This document shows, piece by piece, positions 47,283-56,254 of a stretch of 64,000 nucleotides of DNA (position 1 is its first letter; the number at the start of each line of letters is the position of its first letter). The position numbers and the translations under genes were made by a program. A model generated the notes under the pieces. It was not told the origin of the DNA. It did not search any database and saw only the letters and a program-made list of their open reading frames with translations. The stretch is from Frigoriglobus tundricola (lineage in GTDB: Bacteria > Planctomycetota > Planctomycetia > Gemmatales > Gemmataceae), in contig NZ_CP053452.2 of NCBI RefSeq assembly GCF_013128195.2, positions 5,766,001 to 5,830,000 of the forward strand, written 5' to 3'.

Positions 47283-48224
47283 ATGACGCCCCCTGTCGCC
47301 CGGAAGCCGGGCTTTACGCTGATCGAATTGCTGGTGGTGATCGCGATCATCGCGATCCTGATCGGGCTGTTGCTCCCCGCCGTTCAGAAGGTGCGCGAGG
47401 CCGCGGCGCGCATGTCGTGCAGCAACAACCTCAAGCAGATCGGGGTCGCGCTGCACAACTATCACAGCACCTACCAAACGTTCCCCGCCGGATCGACGCC
47501 GCTCGGGTTCACGGTGGTCGCGGAACTGCTCCCCTACATCGAGCAGAACAACCTGTACACCCAAATCAATTTCACGGTGTCGGCCGGCGACCCGTCCAAC
47601 AGCGGTCCGACCGCGACCACCATCAAGAACCTGCTCTGCCCCTCGGACGTGATCGGCGTTCCCCCCGCCGGGCTCGCCGGGAACAACTACTTCGCCAACT
47701 ACGGCACCGCCGTGCAGTTCTTCCAGAACGCGAGCGTGGCCAACGGCGTCTTCGCCCTCCGGGACACGAAGGGGATCAGCGTGCTGGGGATCACGGACGG
47801 GTCGAGCAACACCGCGGCGTTCGCGGAACTGAAGAAGGGCGATTTCAACAACGCCGTCTACAGCCCGGCCGACTGGCTCAACGCCAGCAGCCTCGGCGCG
47901 CCGACGACCGCCGATCAGGCTTACTCGCTCTGCCAGGGCATCAGCACGTCGAACCTCAGTTACCAGTGGCTCTCGGCGGGGGGCGAGTGGCTGAACGACA
48001 ACAACACCGGCACGGCGTACACGCACGTCGGCCTGCCGAACAGCATCAATTGCGGGTTCCCGGCCAACCTGGCCTTCGACGTCAACGCCAGCAGCTACCA
48101 CACGGGCGGGGTCAACGTGCTCCTGTGTGACGGGTCCGTCAAGTTCGTTACGAACGCGATCGACCTCCCGACCTGGCGGGCGCTGGGCACGCGCGCGGGT
48201 GGCGAGGTGCTCACGCTGCCGTGA
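47283..48224 (+). CDS. DUF1559 prepilin-type protein
   Basis: The protein has 313 residues. The N-terminal prepilin cleavage/methylation motif is [20 protein letters not shown], followed by [20 protein letters not shown]. The DUF1559 body follows, and the typical end is [18 protein letters not shown]1559 proteins are a large planctomycete family of pseudopilin-like, cell-envelope proteins; most copies are scattered and monocistronic, like this one. An AT-rich leader (47230-47280) contains the likely promoter. Confidence 0.95.
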   Translation: MTPPVARKPGFTLIELLVVIAIIAILIGLLLPAVQKVREAAARMSCSNNLKQIGVALHNYHSTYQTFPAGSTPLGFTVVAELLPYIEQNNLYTQINFTVSAGDPSNSGPTATTIKNLLCPSDVIGVPPAGLAGNNYFANYGTAVQFFQNASVANGVFALRDTKGISVLGITDGSSNTAAFAELKKGDFNNAVYSPADWLNASSLGAPTTADQAYSLCQGISTSNLSYQWLSAGGEWLNDNNTGTAYTHVGLPNSINCGFPANLAFDVNASSYHTGGVNVLLCDGSVKFVTNAIDLPTWRALGTRAGGEVLTLP

Positions 48225-48300
48225 TCGAAACGTGTTGCGCGTCCCGTGGCGCCGGGTTCTGCCCGCTCTGATACACGAACCCGCTGAGAGCGTCTGTTTT

Positions 48301-48360
48301 CGTGGCACAGGCTTTCGAGCCTGTGTGCCTTGAAGCACAGGCTCGAAAGCCTGTGCCACG
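48301..48360. repeat. Solo REPIN related to the RAYT-associated REPs
   Basis: Two arms (48301-48325 and 48336-48360) read CACAGGCTTTCGAGCCTGTG and its inverted partner CACAGGCTCGAAAGCCTGTG. They are separated by ten bases (TGCCTTGAAG type spacer). The arms share the GTGGCACAGGCTTTC core with the arrays at 37.9 and 38.7 kb, 10 kb away. This is what RAYT-mobilised REPINs look like. Confidence 0.8.
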
Positions 48361-48507
48361 AGCCGAAAACCGGACAGACTCACCGGGTTCATGTATGAGG
48401 GGCGAACGCGGCGAGCGGGACCGAGGCGCCCCCGGCTCGCGGGGCGGGTTCTGCGCCCCGGGCCGTTTCGTCACAAACTCCTCCCTTTTCGGATACACGG
48501 TGCAATC

Positions 48508-48888
48508 ATGAGACCGTTTTCTCTTGGGCTCATCTGCTGTGCGTTTTTCTTGAGTGGTTGCGGCACGTCGGTGGCCGAAAACGTCGATCCGGACCAGGCC
48601 AAACGGGTCCTCCAAACCGCCCTGGACGCGTGGAAGGGCGGACTGACCAGCGCGGACCTGGAGGCCCAACAGCCGTCGATCATCATGAACGAGGCGGATT
48701 GGACCAACGGCAACCGCCTCCTCGACTACAAGATGAACGACGCCGGGAAACTCGACGGCCGCCAGGTGCGCTGGGTGGTTCAGATCAAGCTCCAGGACAA
48801 GAACGGAAAAGTGACGGACCGCAAGGCCACCTACATCATCGACACCGTTCCCCGGGTCGTCATCGTCCGCGATTCCTTTGCGTCGTAG
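48508..48888 (+). CDS. Small lipoprotein
   Basis: The protein has 126 residues with ATG at 48508. The lipoprotein signal MRPFSLGLICCAFFLSGCG has a lipobox LSGC. The mature part is a compact alpha/beta protein (NVDPDQAKRVLQTALDAWKG, DGRQVRWVVQIKLQDKNGKV, TYIIDTVPRVVIVRDSF). No family is recognised; planctomycete lipoproteins of this size are common. The gene for the AhpD-like selenoprotein follows after 106 bases. Confidence 0.7.
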   Translation: MRPFSLGLICCAFFLSGCGTSVAENVDPDQAKRVLQTALDAWKGGLTSADLEAQQPSIIMNEADWTNGNRLLDYKMNDAGKLDGRQVRWVVQIKLQDKNGKVTDRKATYIIDTVPRVVIVRDSFAS

Positions 48889-48994
48889 GCGCGGACGCGC
48901 CGATTCGGTCGTCTGAACACAGGTCCGCCGGTCACCGGATTCGTTCCGGTGCCGGTTCCCTCAAAGAACTCTTTACCCTCACACGGAATTCGTT

Positions 48995-50311
48995 ATGCGA
49001 CTCGTGGCGATCCTCGCACTCGCCTTCAGCGCGACCCGCGCGACGGCGGCTCCCCCCGATGGTCCGCCGGGGCCGTTCCCCGTCGCCGGCAACGACGACG
49101 CCTGGGCGAACCTGCCGCGCGACAACCCGCCCCTGCCGCCGTGGGCGCGGGTTCTCGTCGGCCCGCTGCCGCGGACCACGGCGAAAATGCTCGAACTCGA
49201 TTACTTCCACCGCGAGAAGAACCCGCTCGGCCCGGAACTGGCGGCCCTCCTGCGCTGGACCGCGGCCGACGCGCTCGGTTCGGCGTTCGGCAAATCGACG
49301 GCGGAAGCCGACCTCCGGCGGGCCGGCGTACCCGCCCGTGTGCTGGCCAAACTGGGCGGCACCGACGCCCACGAACCCGACGTCCGGATCGCGACCGCGT
49401 TCGCCCGCCGGTTGACCACGGAGGGGCACGCCATCACCGACGCGGAGTTCGCGGAACTGCTCAAGGTCTACGGCCCCGAGAAGGTCACGGCGATCGTCCA
49501 CACCGTCGCCTACGCCAACTTCCACAACCGGGTCGTACTCGGGCTCGGGGCGGCCGGTGAAGTGGTCCCGCCGGTGGCCGTCCGGTTCGCCCCGGAGCGG
49601 TTGGAGAAGGTGGTGACCCCGGTGCGCCCGCCGTGGGACGATCTGAAGGCGGTGAAAGCCGGCGGCCTGTCCGTGCGCGTCGATTGGGGCAAGGCCGGTG
49701 CGGACGAGGTGAGCGCGTCACTAGAAAAGCAGAAGGGGCGCAAGCTGCGGATGCCGCTGCCGAACCCGGCGCGGATCAAGGAGCTGCCGACGAAGGAGCG
49801 CGAACAGGCCGAGCGCGTCGTCTGGTCGAACGTGAGCAGCGGGTACCAGCCGGAGATGCCGCGGGTGTGGTTCGCGGCCCTCTACAGCTTCTACGACGAG
49901 GCGAAGGTGGACCGCGTGTTCACGAACGCGGTCTTCTGGGTCGTGACCCGAACGAACGACTGCTTCTACTGAATGGGCCACGCCGAAATGCTGCTCGCGG
50001 TCGCGGGCCTCAAGCCGGACGAAGTGAAAGTGCTCACGAAGAAGTTGGCGGCGGGCGACTGGTCGGATTTCCCCGAGGCGCAGCGAACGGCGTTCGCTCT
50101 GGCCTACAAGCTGAGCAAGGAGCCGGCCGCGTTCACCGACAGGGACCGGGCCGCGCTCGTCGCGGTGTTCGGGCGCGAGCGCGCCGTGGACCTCATCTGG
50201 TACGTGTCCTGGTGCAACTACATGACGCGCGTCGCCGACGCGTTCCAGTTGCCGCTGGAGAAGGAGAACTGCTTCACGCCGCCGGAGAAAAAGGACGGCA
50301 AGGGCGGATGA
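48995..50311 (+). CDS. AhpD-like protein with probable selenocysteine at the redox motif (CFYU)
   Basis: The product has 438 residues if TGA 49970-49972 is read through. It has a signal peptide (MRLVAILALAFSATRATA). The first half is a degenerate carboxymuconolactone-decarboxylase/AhpD-like region without CXXC. The second half has RVFTNAVFWVVTRTNDCFY, then TGA, then MGHAEMLLAVAGL. The AhpD redox site in related planctomycete proteins reads CFYC-MGH, so the stop replaces the second catalytic Cys (residue 326). The frame is open from 48995 to 50311 apart from this TGA. A hairpin with a GGTC loop lies 20-36 bases after the TGA. I favour selenocysteine; a nonsense mutation or base error remains possible. 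Confidence 0.72.
49993..50008 (+). promoter_or_regulatory. Putative bacterial SECIS hairpin
   Basis: GCTCGC (49993-49998) pairs with GCGGGC (50003-50008), six pairs including one G-U, around the tetraloop GGTC (49999-50002). The E. coli fdhF SECIS also has a GGUC apical loop recognised by SelB. The loop starts 26 bases after the TGA, within the usual bacterial spacing. Confidence 0.55.
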
Positions 50312-50585
50312 GTGACTCCCCCTGTGCCCGACTGGCGGGCACAGGGGCGGGTGGACGCGCTACGGCCATAGTTCGGGAAAGTGAGCGGCTTGCGCAACGA
50401 GTGAGTTGCTGGGACCGGACCCGGCACCGGGGCGGAATTTGAGAACGAGCCCGACGGACTCGTACCCGCGCTCATTTTTCCTCCGTTCCGGGTGTGGCCC
50501 CGCATCGCGCCGGGCGTTTTTTCGTTCCCTCCGCGCCGCGTTCACCTTACGCTGTGCTTCACCCTTCCCACCGGAGCCTCTCCCG

Positions 50586-51950
50586 ATGAACCGGCGCAAC
50601 TTCATGACCTCGGCCGCCGCCCTCGTGGGGGCGCCGCACCTGTTCGCGGCCCCGGCCGCCGAGAAACCGATCCGCGCCGGGCTCATCGGCAGCGGGTGGT
50701 ACGGCAAGTGCGACCTGCTCCGGCTCATGCAGGTCGCACCGACCGAGGTGGTGTCGCTGTGCGACGTGGACAAGAACATGCTCGCCGCCGCCGCCGACCT
50801 CATCGCCGCGCGCGCGAAGACGGACAAGAAGCCGCGGACCTACACCGACTACAAGGAGATGCTCAAGGAGAAGGACCTCGACGTGGTGCTGGTCGGCACC
50901 CCGGACCACTGGCACGCGCTGCCCATGATCGCGGCCGTGGAGGCCGGGGCCGACGTGTACGTGCAGAAGCCGATCAGCGTGGACGTTGCCGAGGGCAAGG
51001 CGATGCTCGCCGCCGCCCGCAAGCACAAGCGCGTCGTGCAGGTGGGCATGCAGCGGCGCAGCACCCCGCACCTGATCGAGGCCCGCAACAAGGTCGTGAG
51101 GGCCGGCCTGCTCGGTACGGTCGGCATGGCCGAGGTGTGCTGCTACTACCACATGCGGGCCGGCGCGACCCCGCCCGTCTCGAAGCCGCCGGCGTACTTC
51201 GACTACGAGGCGTGGACCGGTCCCGCCCCGCTGCGCCCGTACGACGCCCCGCGGTACCCGGACGACAGGGGCGACCCGCTCCCGCACCGCGGCTGGTGGC
51301 GGGCGTTCACCGAGTACAGCAACGGCATCGTCGGCGACATGTGCGTCCACATGCTCGACATGGTGCGGTGGATGTTCGACCTCGGCTGGCCCACGAAGGT
51401 GTCGTCCGCGGGCGGCATCTTGGTGCAGAGGAAGGCGCGGGCGAACATTTCGGACACGCAAACGGCCACGTTCGAGTTCCCCGAGTTCCCGGTGGTGTGG
51501 ACCCACCGCACCTACGGCGAGGCGGCCGACCGCGAGTACCCGTGGGGCGCCATCATCTATGGCGACAAGGGCACGCTCAAGCTGAGCGTCAACAAGTACG
51601 AGTTCTTCCCGCTGTACCAGCCGAAGGCCACGCTGAGCGGGAAGCCGCTCATGGAGTGGGACAAGTTCCCCGAGGACAAGGACGAGAAGGACCTGGAGCA
51701 GCACGTCGCCTCGGCGATTCGCGTTCACATGCGCGACTTCCTCCAGGCCCGTGCGACGCGCGGGAAGCCGGTGGCGGACATCGAGCAGGGGCACATCTCC
51801 ACCGCGAGCTGCATCCTGGCGAACCTGTCGATGAAGCTGGGCCGCACCCTGACGTGGGACGCGGCGCGGCACCAGATCGTAAACGACGCGGAAGCGAACA
51901 CGCTGCTGAAGCGGCCGTACCGAGCCGGCTACGACCACCCGGCGGGGTGA
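50586..51950 (+). CDS. Gfo/Idh/MocA family oxidoreductase, Tat-exported
   Basis: The protein has 454 residues with ATG at 50586. The N terminus MNRRNFMTSAAALVGAPHLF is a twin-arginine-like signal. The Rossmann fold (IRAGLIGSGWYGKCDLLRLM), then VGTPDHWHALPMIAAVEAG and the EKP-type motif as VQKPIS (here Q replaces E) define the family. The C-terminal domain includes GDMCVHMLDMVRWMFDLGWP. Secreted Gfo/Idh/MocA proteins are abundant in planctomycetes and act on sugars with a bound NAD(P). The substrate is unknown. It is convergent with the bilin operon that ends at 52039. Confidence 0.92.
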   Translation: MNRRNFMTSAAALVGAPHLFAAPAAEKPIRAGLIGSGWYGKCDLLRLMQVAPTEVVSLCDVDKNMLAAAADLIAARAKTDKKPRTYTDYKEMLKEKDLDVVLVGTPDHWHALPMIAAVEAGADVYVQKPISVDVAEGKAMLAAARKHKRVVQVGMQRRSTPHLIEARNKVVRAGLLGTVGMAEVCCYYHMRAGATPPVSKPPAYFDYEAWTGPAPLRPYDAPRYPDDRGDPLPHRGWWRAFTEYSNGIVGDMCVHMLDMVRWMFDLGWPTKVSSAGGILVQRKARANISDTQTATFEFPEFPVVWTHRTYGEAADREYPWGAIIYGDKGTLKLSVNKYEFFPLYQPKATLSGKPLMEWDKFPEDKDEKDLEQHVASAIRVHMRDFLQARATRGKPVADIEQGHISTASCILANLSMKLGRTLTWDAARHQIVNDAEANTLLKRPYRAGYDHPAG

Positions 51951-52038
51951 AGGGACGAGGACAGAAAACGGACGCCTTCGGCGTCCGTGCGACATGCCCC
52001 GCGTTGGTGGCGTCCCAACTTAGGGGCGGGCGCGGCCT

Positions 52039-53157
52039 TCAGGAAACAACTTTTTGGATAGCGAGCAGGGCGGCCCGCACGTCGTTGTACGACTGGAACC
52101 GGTCTTCCGGTCGCTTGGCCGCCATGCGGCTCACGAGCGCGGAAATGTCCGGGGGCACGTCGGTTGCGATCTCGTGGGCCGTGGGCAACGGGTCGCAGGC
52201 GTGGGCCGCGATGACTTCGAAGGCGTTCGTTCCGGTAAACGGGAGCCGGCCGGTCACCATCTGGAACAGCGTGATACCCAGGGAATAGATGTCGGCCCGC
52301 AGGTCCACTGCGGCGGGGTTGCGGGCGCGCTCCGGGCACATGTAGGCGACGGTGCCGTCCACCCGCGACCGCGACAGGTCCGATGCCGGACCGTGTTCGG
52401 GGTCGATCCGCACCGCGAGCCCCAGGTCCACGACCTTTGCCGTTCCGTCTCGGGTCACCAGGATGTTGGCCGGCTTCACGTCCCGGTGAACGATCCCCAG
52501 CTTCCCGGCCGCTTCCAGGCCGTCCACGGCCTGGAGCAGCAGCGCCACGGCCCGGTTCCACCAGATCCGCCCCGTCTGGGCGAGCAGCTCGTGGATGCTG
52601 AGGCCCTCCACGAACTCCATCACCACGTAGGGGCGGGTCGGGTCGTCCTCGAAGTCCAGAACCCGGACCACGTTCGGGTGGTTGAGTTGCGCGAGGAGCC
52701 GGGCCTCGGCGCGGAACCGGTCCAGAAATTCGGCCCCGTCGTGTGCCATCTGGGTCCGGAGGAATTTAATGGCGACCGGAATGTTCAGGGTCGTATGGAG
52801 CGCCCGGAACACGACCCCGAGCCCGCCCCTTCCGACGCACTCGACGAGGAGAAACTTGCCGACCCGGTGGCCCGTCGTGGGCAGCGGGGCCGGCGTGGTC
52901 ACCGGTCCCGCTGCGGGGCTCGAAGGGGCAGTGCGGGTCTGGTCCCGTCGGGTCGCGAGTGACACGGAGACCAGGTCGGTCGCCCGGACCTCGATCAAGT
53001 CGGTGGACAAACCGATCGATCGGCCCGGGGGCGAGCCGGGCGCGAATTGAAAAACGCTCGATTTGCGCGCGCCCGCGGGCGGCGGGGTGACCGGCGGGGC
53101 CGACTCGTCCCCGCGCGCGGTCGCGGGCACAGCGGGTGCGAGCGGCGGCGGGGTCAC
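52039..53157 (-). CDS. Ser/Thr protein kinase, likely fused to an upstream ferredoxin
   Basis: 372 residues are visible from GTG 53157. A Pro/Ala-rich linker (1-95) precedes the kinase domain: glycine loop GRGGLGVVF, Lys131 in VAIK, HRDVKPAN (224-231), DLG (244-246) instead of DFG, and CPERA as the APE element. It is complete in length and probably active. Upstream coding frame changes exactly at this start: the ferredoxin frame runs without a stop into this region, so the kinase may be the C-terminal part of a ferredoxin-kinase fusion split by an indel near 53160. It is the last gene of the haem oxygenase/globin operon. Confidence 0.85.
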   Translation of the reverse strand: MTPPPLAPAVPATARGDESAPPVTPPPAGARKSSVFQFAPGSPPGRSIGLSTDLIEVRATDLVSVSLATRRDQTRTAPSSPAAGPVTTPAPLPTTGHRVGKFLLVECVGRGGLGVVFRALHTTLNIPVAIKFLRTQMAHDGAEFLDRFRAEARLLAQLNHPNVVRVLDFEDDPTRPYVVMEFVEGLSIHELLAQTGRIWWNRAVALLLQAVDGLEAAGKLGIVHRDVKPANILVTRDGTAKVVDLGLAVRIDPEHGPASDLSRSRVDGTVAYMCPERARNPAAVDLRADIYSLGITLFQMVTGRLPFTGTNAFEVIAAHACDPLPTAHEIATDVPPDISALVSRMAAKRPEDRFQSYNDVRAALLAIQKVVS

Positions 53158-53812
53158 GGCGGGTTTCCCCGTGCCAGGTCCCCGGGACCGGTCCCGCCGG
53201 CGCGGGCGCCCGCGACCCGCTCGGGGCCGCGTCCTTGAGTGGCCCCGGCCGCGGCCCCGGCCGCGGGGCGACGCCCCGGCCGGTCGCCGGGAAGGACCGC
53301 GTCTCGGGCGGGGCCGCGACGGCCCGGCCGCCCCCGCGGCCGGTCAGCCCGTCCTTCATCTGGCGCACCTCTTCGTCCAGCGCGCGCGATTGCACCAGGA
53401 GCGTCCGGGTGATGATCTTCCCCTGCGGTATCAGGATGTGCCCGCGGATCGGGTGGAGGATGTTCTCGGGCGCACGGGTGCCGAGCAGGCTGAGCAGGTC
53501 GTCGGCCTTCTCGATGTACATCCCGCGGGGCAGTTCGATGACCACCCCGTCGCCGTGGACGTGCGTTTGACAGGCCAGGCGGCTCGTCGGGTCGGCCTCC
53601 GCGACCAGCGCGAGCGTCCGCCGCTCCTTGGCGTCCATGGCCGAGAGCTGGTCCATTCCCTCCCGGACCCGAACGTGGCACGTCGCGCAAATGCCGTTGC
53701 CGCCACACGACATGGCGACGTTCAACTTCTTCCCGAGCAGCGGCGGGAGCAGCAGCGACCCGTTCGGGACGGCGACCGCGTCGTTGATCGGTTGGAGCGT
53801 GACCTTGAGCAT
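53158..53812 (-). CDS. [2Fe-2S] ferredoxin 1 (N-terminal domain of a possible ferredoxin-kinase fusion)
   Basis: It begins MLKVTLQPINDAVAVPNGSL at 53812. Iron-sulfur ligands are Cys36, 42 and 45 in AMSCGGNGICATCHVRV, and Cys81 in RLACQTHV, the CX5CX2CX35C spacing of adrenodoxin-type ferredoxins. The domain ends near residue 125 (GKIITRTLLVQ). A Pro/Arg-rich linker then leads without stop codon toward the kinase at 53157. The paralogue at 57321-57791 has the same Cys positions and the same KIITRTL ending. It probably supplies electrons to haem oxygenase or senses redox state. Confidence 0.85.
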
Positions 53813-53846
53813 AGTGGGTTCGGGCCGGCAAAGGGGGACCGGGGCG

Positions 53847-54463
53847 TTATGCGGGAGCGGGGATCAGGCCGGCATAGACTTCGTGCAGCATCCGGAACGT
53901 CGCCGTCGCGCCCCACACGACGGACTGGTGCTGTTCGGGGGTCAGCGGGAGGGCGTTGACGGTGGCCTTGAAGCGCTGCCACCGGGGGACCCGGTCGGCG
54001 ACCCCGTCCAGGTGGTAATCGACCCCGTGCCCCGGGCGCGGGTGGGTGCCGAGGGCCCGGGCCACGGGCCGGAGCAGCGCCATCGACCCCATCCGCGAGC
54101 CCTCGAACACGTACAGGACGCCGAGCCACGCCTCGGGCCGCACCTCGGCCCGCTCGCGGACGGCGGCCAGCCACACAGCGCGGTCGCGGGGTGGCCGGCG
54201 GCGGTCGGTTCGGCCCCGAGGGCCCCGAGGTCCCGCGCGAGCGCCCCCGACCGCTCGATTGCGGGGTCCCAAACGGCCGCGCAGGCGGCCCGCCGCGCCA
54301 CTTCCGGCTCCCACTCGCGGTGGGCACCGAGCAGGTGGCGCAAGAGGCCAACGTAGTCGTCCCGGGCCACCGTGCCGGCGGCCATCGCGCGGGCCAGCGG
54401 CAGGCGCTCCAGGTCGAGGTGGAGCGCCTCCGTGGCCGCGCGGATCTGAGCACACAGGTCCAT
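53847..54463 (-). CDS. Biliverdin-producing haem oxygenase family protein (one frameshift)
   Basis: It is about 205 residues. The start MDLCAQIRAATEALHLDLER contains His15, in the position of the proximal haem ligand (the ATxxxH pattern of bacterial haem oxygenases). A one-base frame change near 54190 is followed by AWLGVLYVFEGSRMGSMALL, matching the distal-helix pattern LGxLYVxEGSxxG of BphO-type enzymes, and then YHLDGVADRVPRWQRFKATV. The enzyme opens haem to biliverdin, CO and iron using ferredoxin electrons. Its neighbours are two globin-fold proteins and ferredoxin genes. The frame change in a GGGG run looks like base error. Confidence 0.78.
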
Positions 54464-54496
54464 ACCGACGCTCTCCTTCGGGGGGGCGGGGGCAAT

Positions 54497-54982
54497 TTAC
54501 GCGAGCTGCCGGCGCTCGCCGACCTCGTTGCCGGACGGCACGGGCAGGTCGCTCAGGGCGGCGGACAGGTGGTCGACGACCGGCCGGAGCATCACGAACG
54601 TGTCGGGCGACAGGTTGCGCTCCAGGCTGTCCCGCCAGAGGGCGAACGTGTCGACGAGGAACTGCGGGGTCAAGTGGACCCCCTTCAGGATCGTCTTGTA
54701 CCAGTGGGTGAACTGGTCGTCGATCGTGTCGGTCTCGCCGAGGAACATGGCGTTCGCGGCCATGTGGGTGAGCAGCACCATGTCCCGGTGGCCCTTGTCG
54801 AAGCCCTGGGGCCGGTGCTTGCCGAACTGCGGGTACATCCGCCGGACGTTCGCGATCAGGTCGTCGGTCACGCGGACCGCCGCCCGCCGCACCTCCTCCA
54901 GTGCGGACCGCCGGGCGCGCGCGGTGGCCAGGTACGTGAGCAGGTCCGACCGCTCCTTCGCGGTCGGGTAGCGGCTGTCCAT
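54497..54982 (-). CDS. Phycobiliprotein-like globin 1 (BBAG type)
   Basis: The protein has 161 residues with ATG at 54982. From RD onward it aligns without gaps to the chromophore helix of phycocyanin/allophycocyanin alpha subunits: RDMVLLTHMAANAMFLGETD against [20 protein letters not shown], with R, D, A, AM and G in place. The Asp that contacts the bilin pyrroles is kept, but the attachment Cys two residues before the R is Gly, and the protein has no Cys at all. Any bilin would be held non-covalently. Together with haem oxygenase and V4R genes this matches bilin biosynthesis-associated globins. The assignment rests on pattern and context. Confidence 0.7.
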   Translation of the reverse strand: MDSRYPTAKERSDLLTYLATARARRSALEEVRRAAVRVTDDLIANVRRMYPQFGKHRPQGFDKGHRDMVLLTHMAANAMFLGETDTIDDQFTHWYKTILKGVHLTPQFLVDTFALWRDSLERNLSPDTFVMLRPVVDHLSAALSDLPVPSGNEVGERRQLA

Positions 54983-55023
54983 GCGGAGCAGGGTGCGGGA
55001 AACCACGGCGGGCACTCCGGGGG

Positions 55024-55497
55024 TTAGCGGCCGGCCAGGGCCGGGGTCAGGGCGTCGGCGAGTTCGTCGAAGTACGGCTGGAGCAGTTCGCGGCTGTGGT
55101 TCGCCAGCTTGCCGGCGGAGCGGTCGAGGACCAGGGCGTACACGTCCTGGATCTCGCCGGGGTCCAGGTCCAGCTCGGCGACGACGCGGGTCAGGTGGTT
55201 CACCCACCGGTGGCGGAACATCCGCGGCTCGTCGGCGAGCATCGCCTGCACCATGTGCCGGAGGCTCTCGAGCAGGTCCTGGACCAGGCGGCGCGTGTAC
55301 AGGGTGCGGTACGGGTGCTTCTTTTTCAGCTCCCCGAACAGCGTGCCCGCGAGCTCGCTCTCGAGCTGCTCGACCTCTTCGGCGGCCCGCAGCCGGGCGG
55401 GCAGCCCGCCGTAATAAACGGTAATGCGCTCGAGCTCCTGGTCGTTCAGGGCCCGTTCGTTGGCGTCGCGGACGATCTCGGTGAACCAGGTGTTCAT
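55024..55497 (-). CDS. Phycobiliprotein-like globin 2 (BBAG type)
   Basis: The protein has 157 residues with ATG at 55497. The helix DLLESLRHMVQAMLADEPRM corresponds to the chromophore helix of phycobiliproteins (D-x5-LR-x4-AMLA-x-E). An upstream TRR precedes it, as in their TRRYAAC segment. Asp is kept, Cys is absent from the whole protein. The N-terminal part (NDQELERITVYYGGLPARLR) is helical. It is only distantly similar to globin 1, so the two may form a heterodimer like alpha/beta subunits. It is separated by 41 bases from globin 1 on the same strand. Confidence 0.68.
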   Translation of the reverse strand: MNTWFTEIVRDANERALNDQELERITVYYGGLPARLRAAEEVEQLESELAGTLFGELKKKHPYRTLYTRRLVQDLLESLRHMVQAMLADEPRMFRHRWVNHLTRVVAELDLDPGEIQDVYALVLDRSAGKLANHSRELLQPYFDELADALTPALAGR

Positions 55498-55517
55498 GGG
55501 CGGCTCCGTTCGGGGGT

Positions 55518-56228
55518 TCAGACGGCGGCGTGCGTCCCGTTCGCCGATGCCGGCGGGGCGACCGGGTGCGTCAGTTTGCGGAGGACCGCGTCGTGCGTCA
55601 GCGGGGCGTCGGCCGGGGCCGCGTCGAGCCACGCCTCGACCTGCGCGACCCGCTCCGGGGCCGCGATCACGAACCGGCTCGCCGCCCCGCCCCGGGTCGG
55701 GCAGTCGGTCTGAACGCACTCGAGGGGCGCGCCGGCGAAGTGGCCGAACACCGCCGCCAGCAGCCCGGCCATCAGGTGATCGACCGGGCGGTCCGATTCC
55801 CGGACCAGCGCGGGCATGACGGAGTCCCCGATCTCGGCCACCAGGACCCCGTCGGCGGCCCCCGACAGGTCGAGCGTCAGCCGGCCCCACCCGTGGTACG
55901 CGAACGCGTCCGCGAGGCACGCGTGGACGACCCCGGCGGGCAGGTCCTTCACGGGCGTCTGGTAGAGGGCCAACAGCTCCTTTTCGAACCGGGCGACGAA
56001 GGTCTTGCCCCACCGCCTCCCGCACGACTTCATGACGCCCTTGAACGCGCCCCCGCACTCGTACACGAGCGCGTCGCGGAACCCGAGCAGGAAGTCGCTC
56101 GTCAGCGCGCAGATCCGGGTGCCCCCCGGCGTCCGGGTCGCCCCCCGGGTGACGTCGGTGGTGAAGTAATCGGGGCGGGCGTAGATGTTCCCCTTCAGGC
56201 GGACCTGCGGGTCGGCGGGCTTGGACAC
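55518..56228 (-). CDS. V4R-domain protein 1
   Basis: The protein has 236 residues from GTG 56228. The central and C-terminal parts form the V4R domain (4-vinyl reductase/hydrocarbon-binding): CGRRWGKTFVARFEKELLAL, VDHLMAGLLAAVFGHFAGAP and the closing ECVQTDCPTRGGAASRFVIA. V4R domains occur in BchJ and in XylR/DmpR-type regulators, where they bind small hydrophobic or tetrapyrrole-like ligands. In this operon a haem, biliverdin or porphyrin ligand is likely (inference). Binding Cys pairs are present (Cys-x5-Cys), but V4R2 has an extra Cys. Confidence 0.82.
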   Translation of the reverse strand: MSKPADPQVRLKGNIYARPDYFTTDVTRGATRTPGGTRICALTSDFLLGFRDALVYECGGAFKGVMKSCGRRWGKTFVARFEKELLALYQTPVKDLPAGVVHACLADAFAYHGWGRLTLDLSGAADGVLVAEIGDSVMPALVRESDRPVDHLMAGLLAAVFGHFAGAPLECVQTDCPTRGGAASRFVIAAPERVAQVEAWLDAAPADAPLTHDAVLRKLTHPVAPPASANGTHAAV

Positions 56229-56254
56229 ATGGTTCTCCAATTGGGGTGTGCGGC

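Noticed and set aside
48995..49972. AhpD gene as a simple 325-residue protein ending at the TGA
   Set aside because: The downstream frame continues with the conserved AhpD helix (MGHAEMLLAVAGL and LIWYVSWCNYMTRVADA) for 113 more codons, so the TGA is not the natural end.
53140..53175. Programmed -1 frameshift between ferredoxin and kinase
   Set aside because: The shift required is +1 and no heptamer slippery site is in the right phase; an indel or separate genes are simpler.
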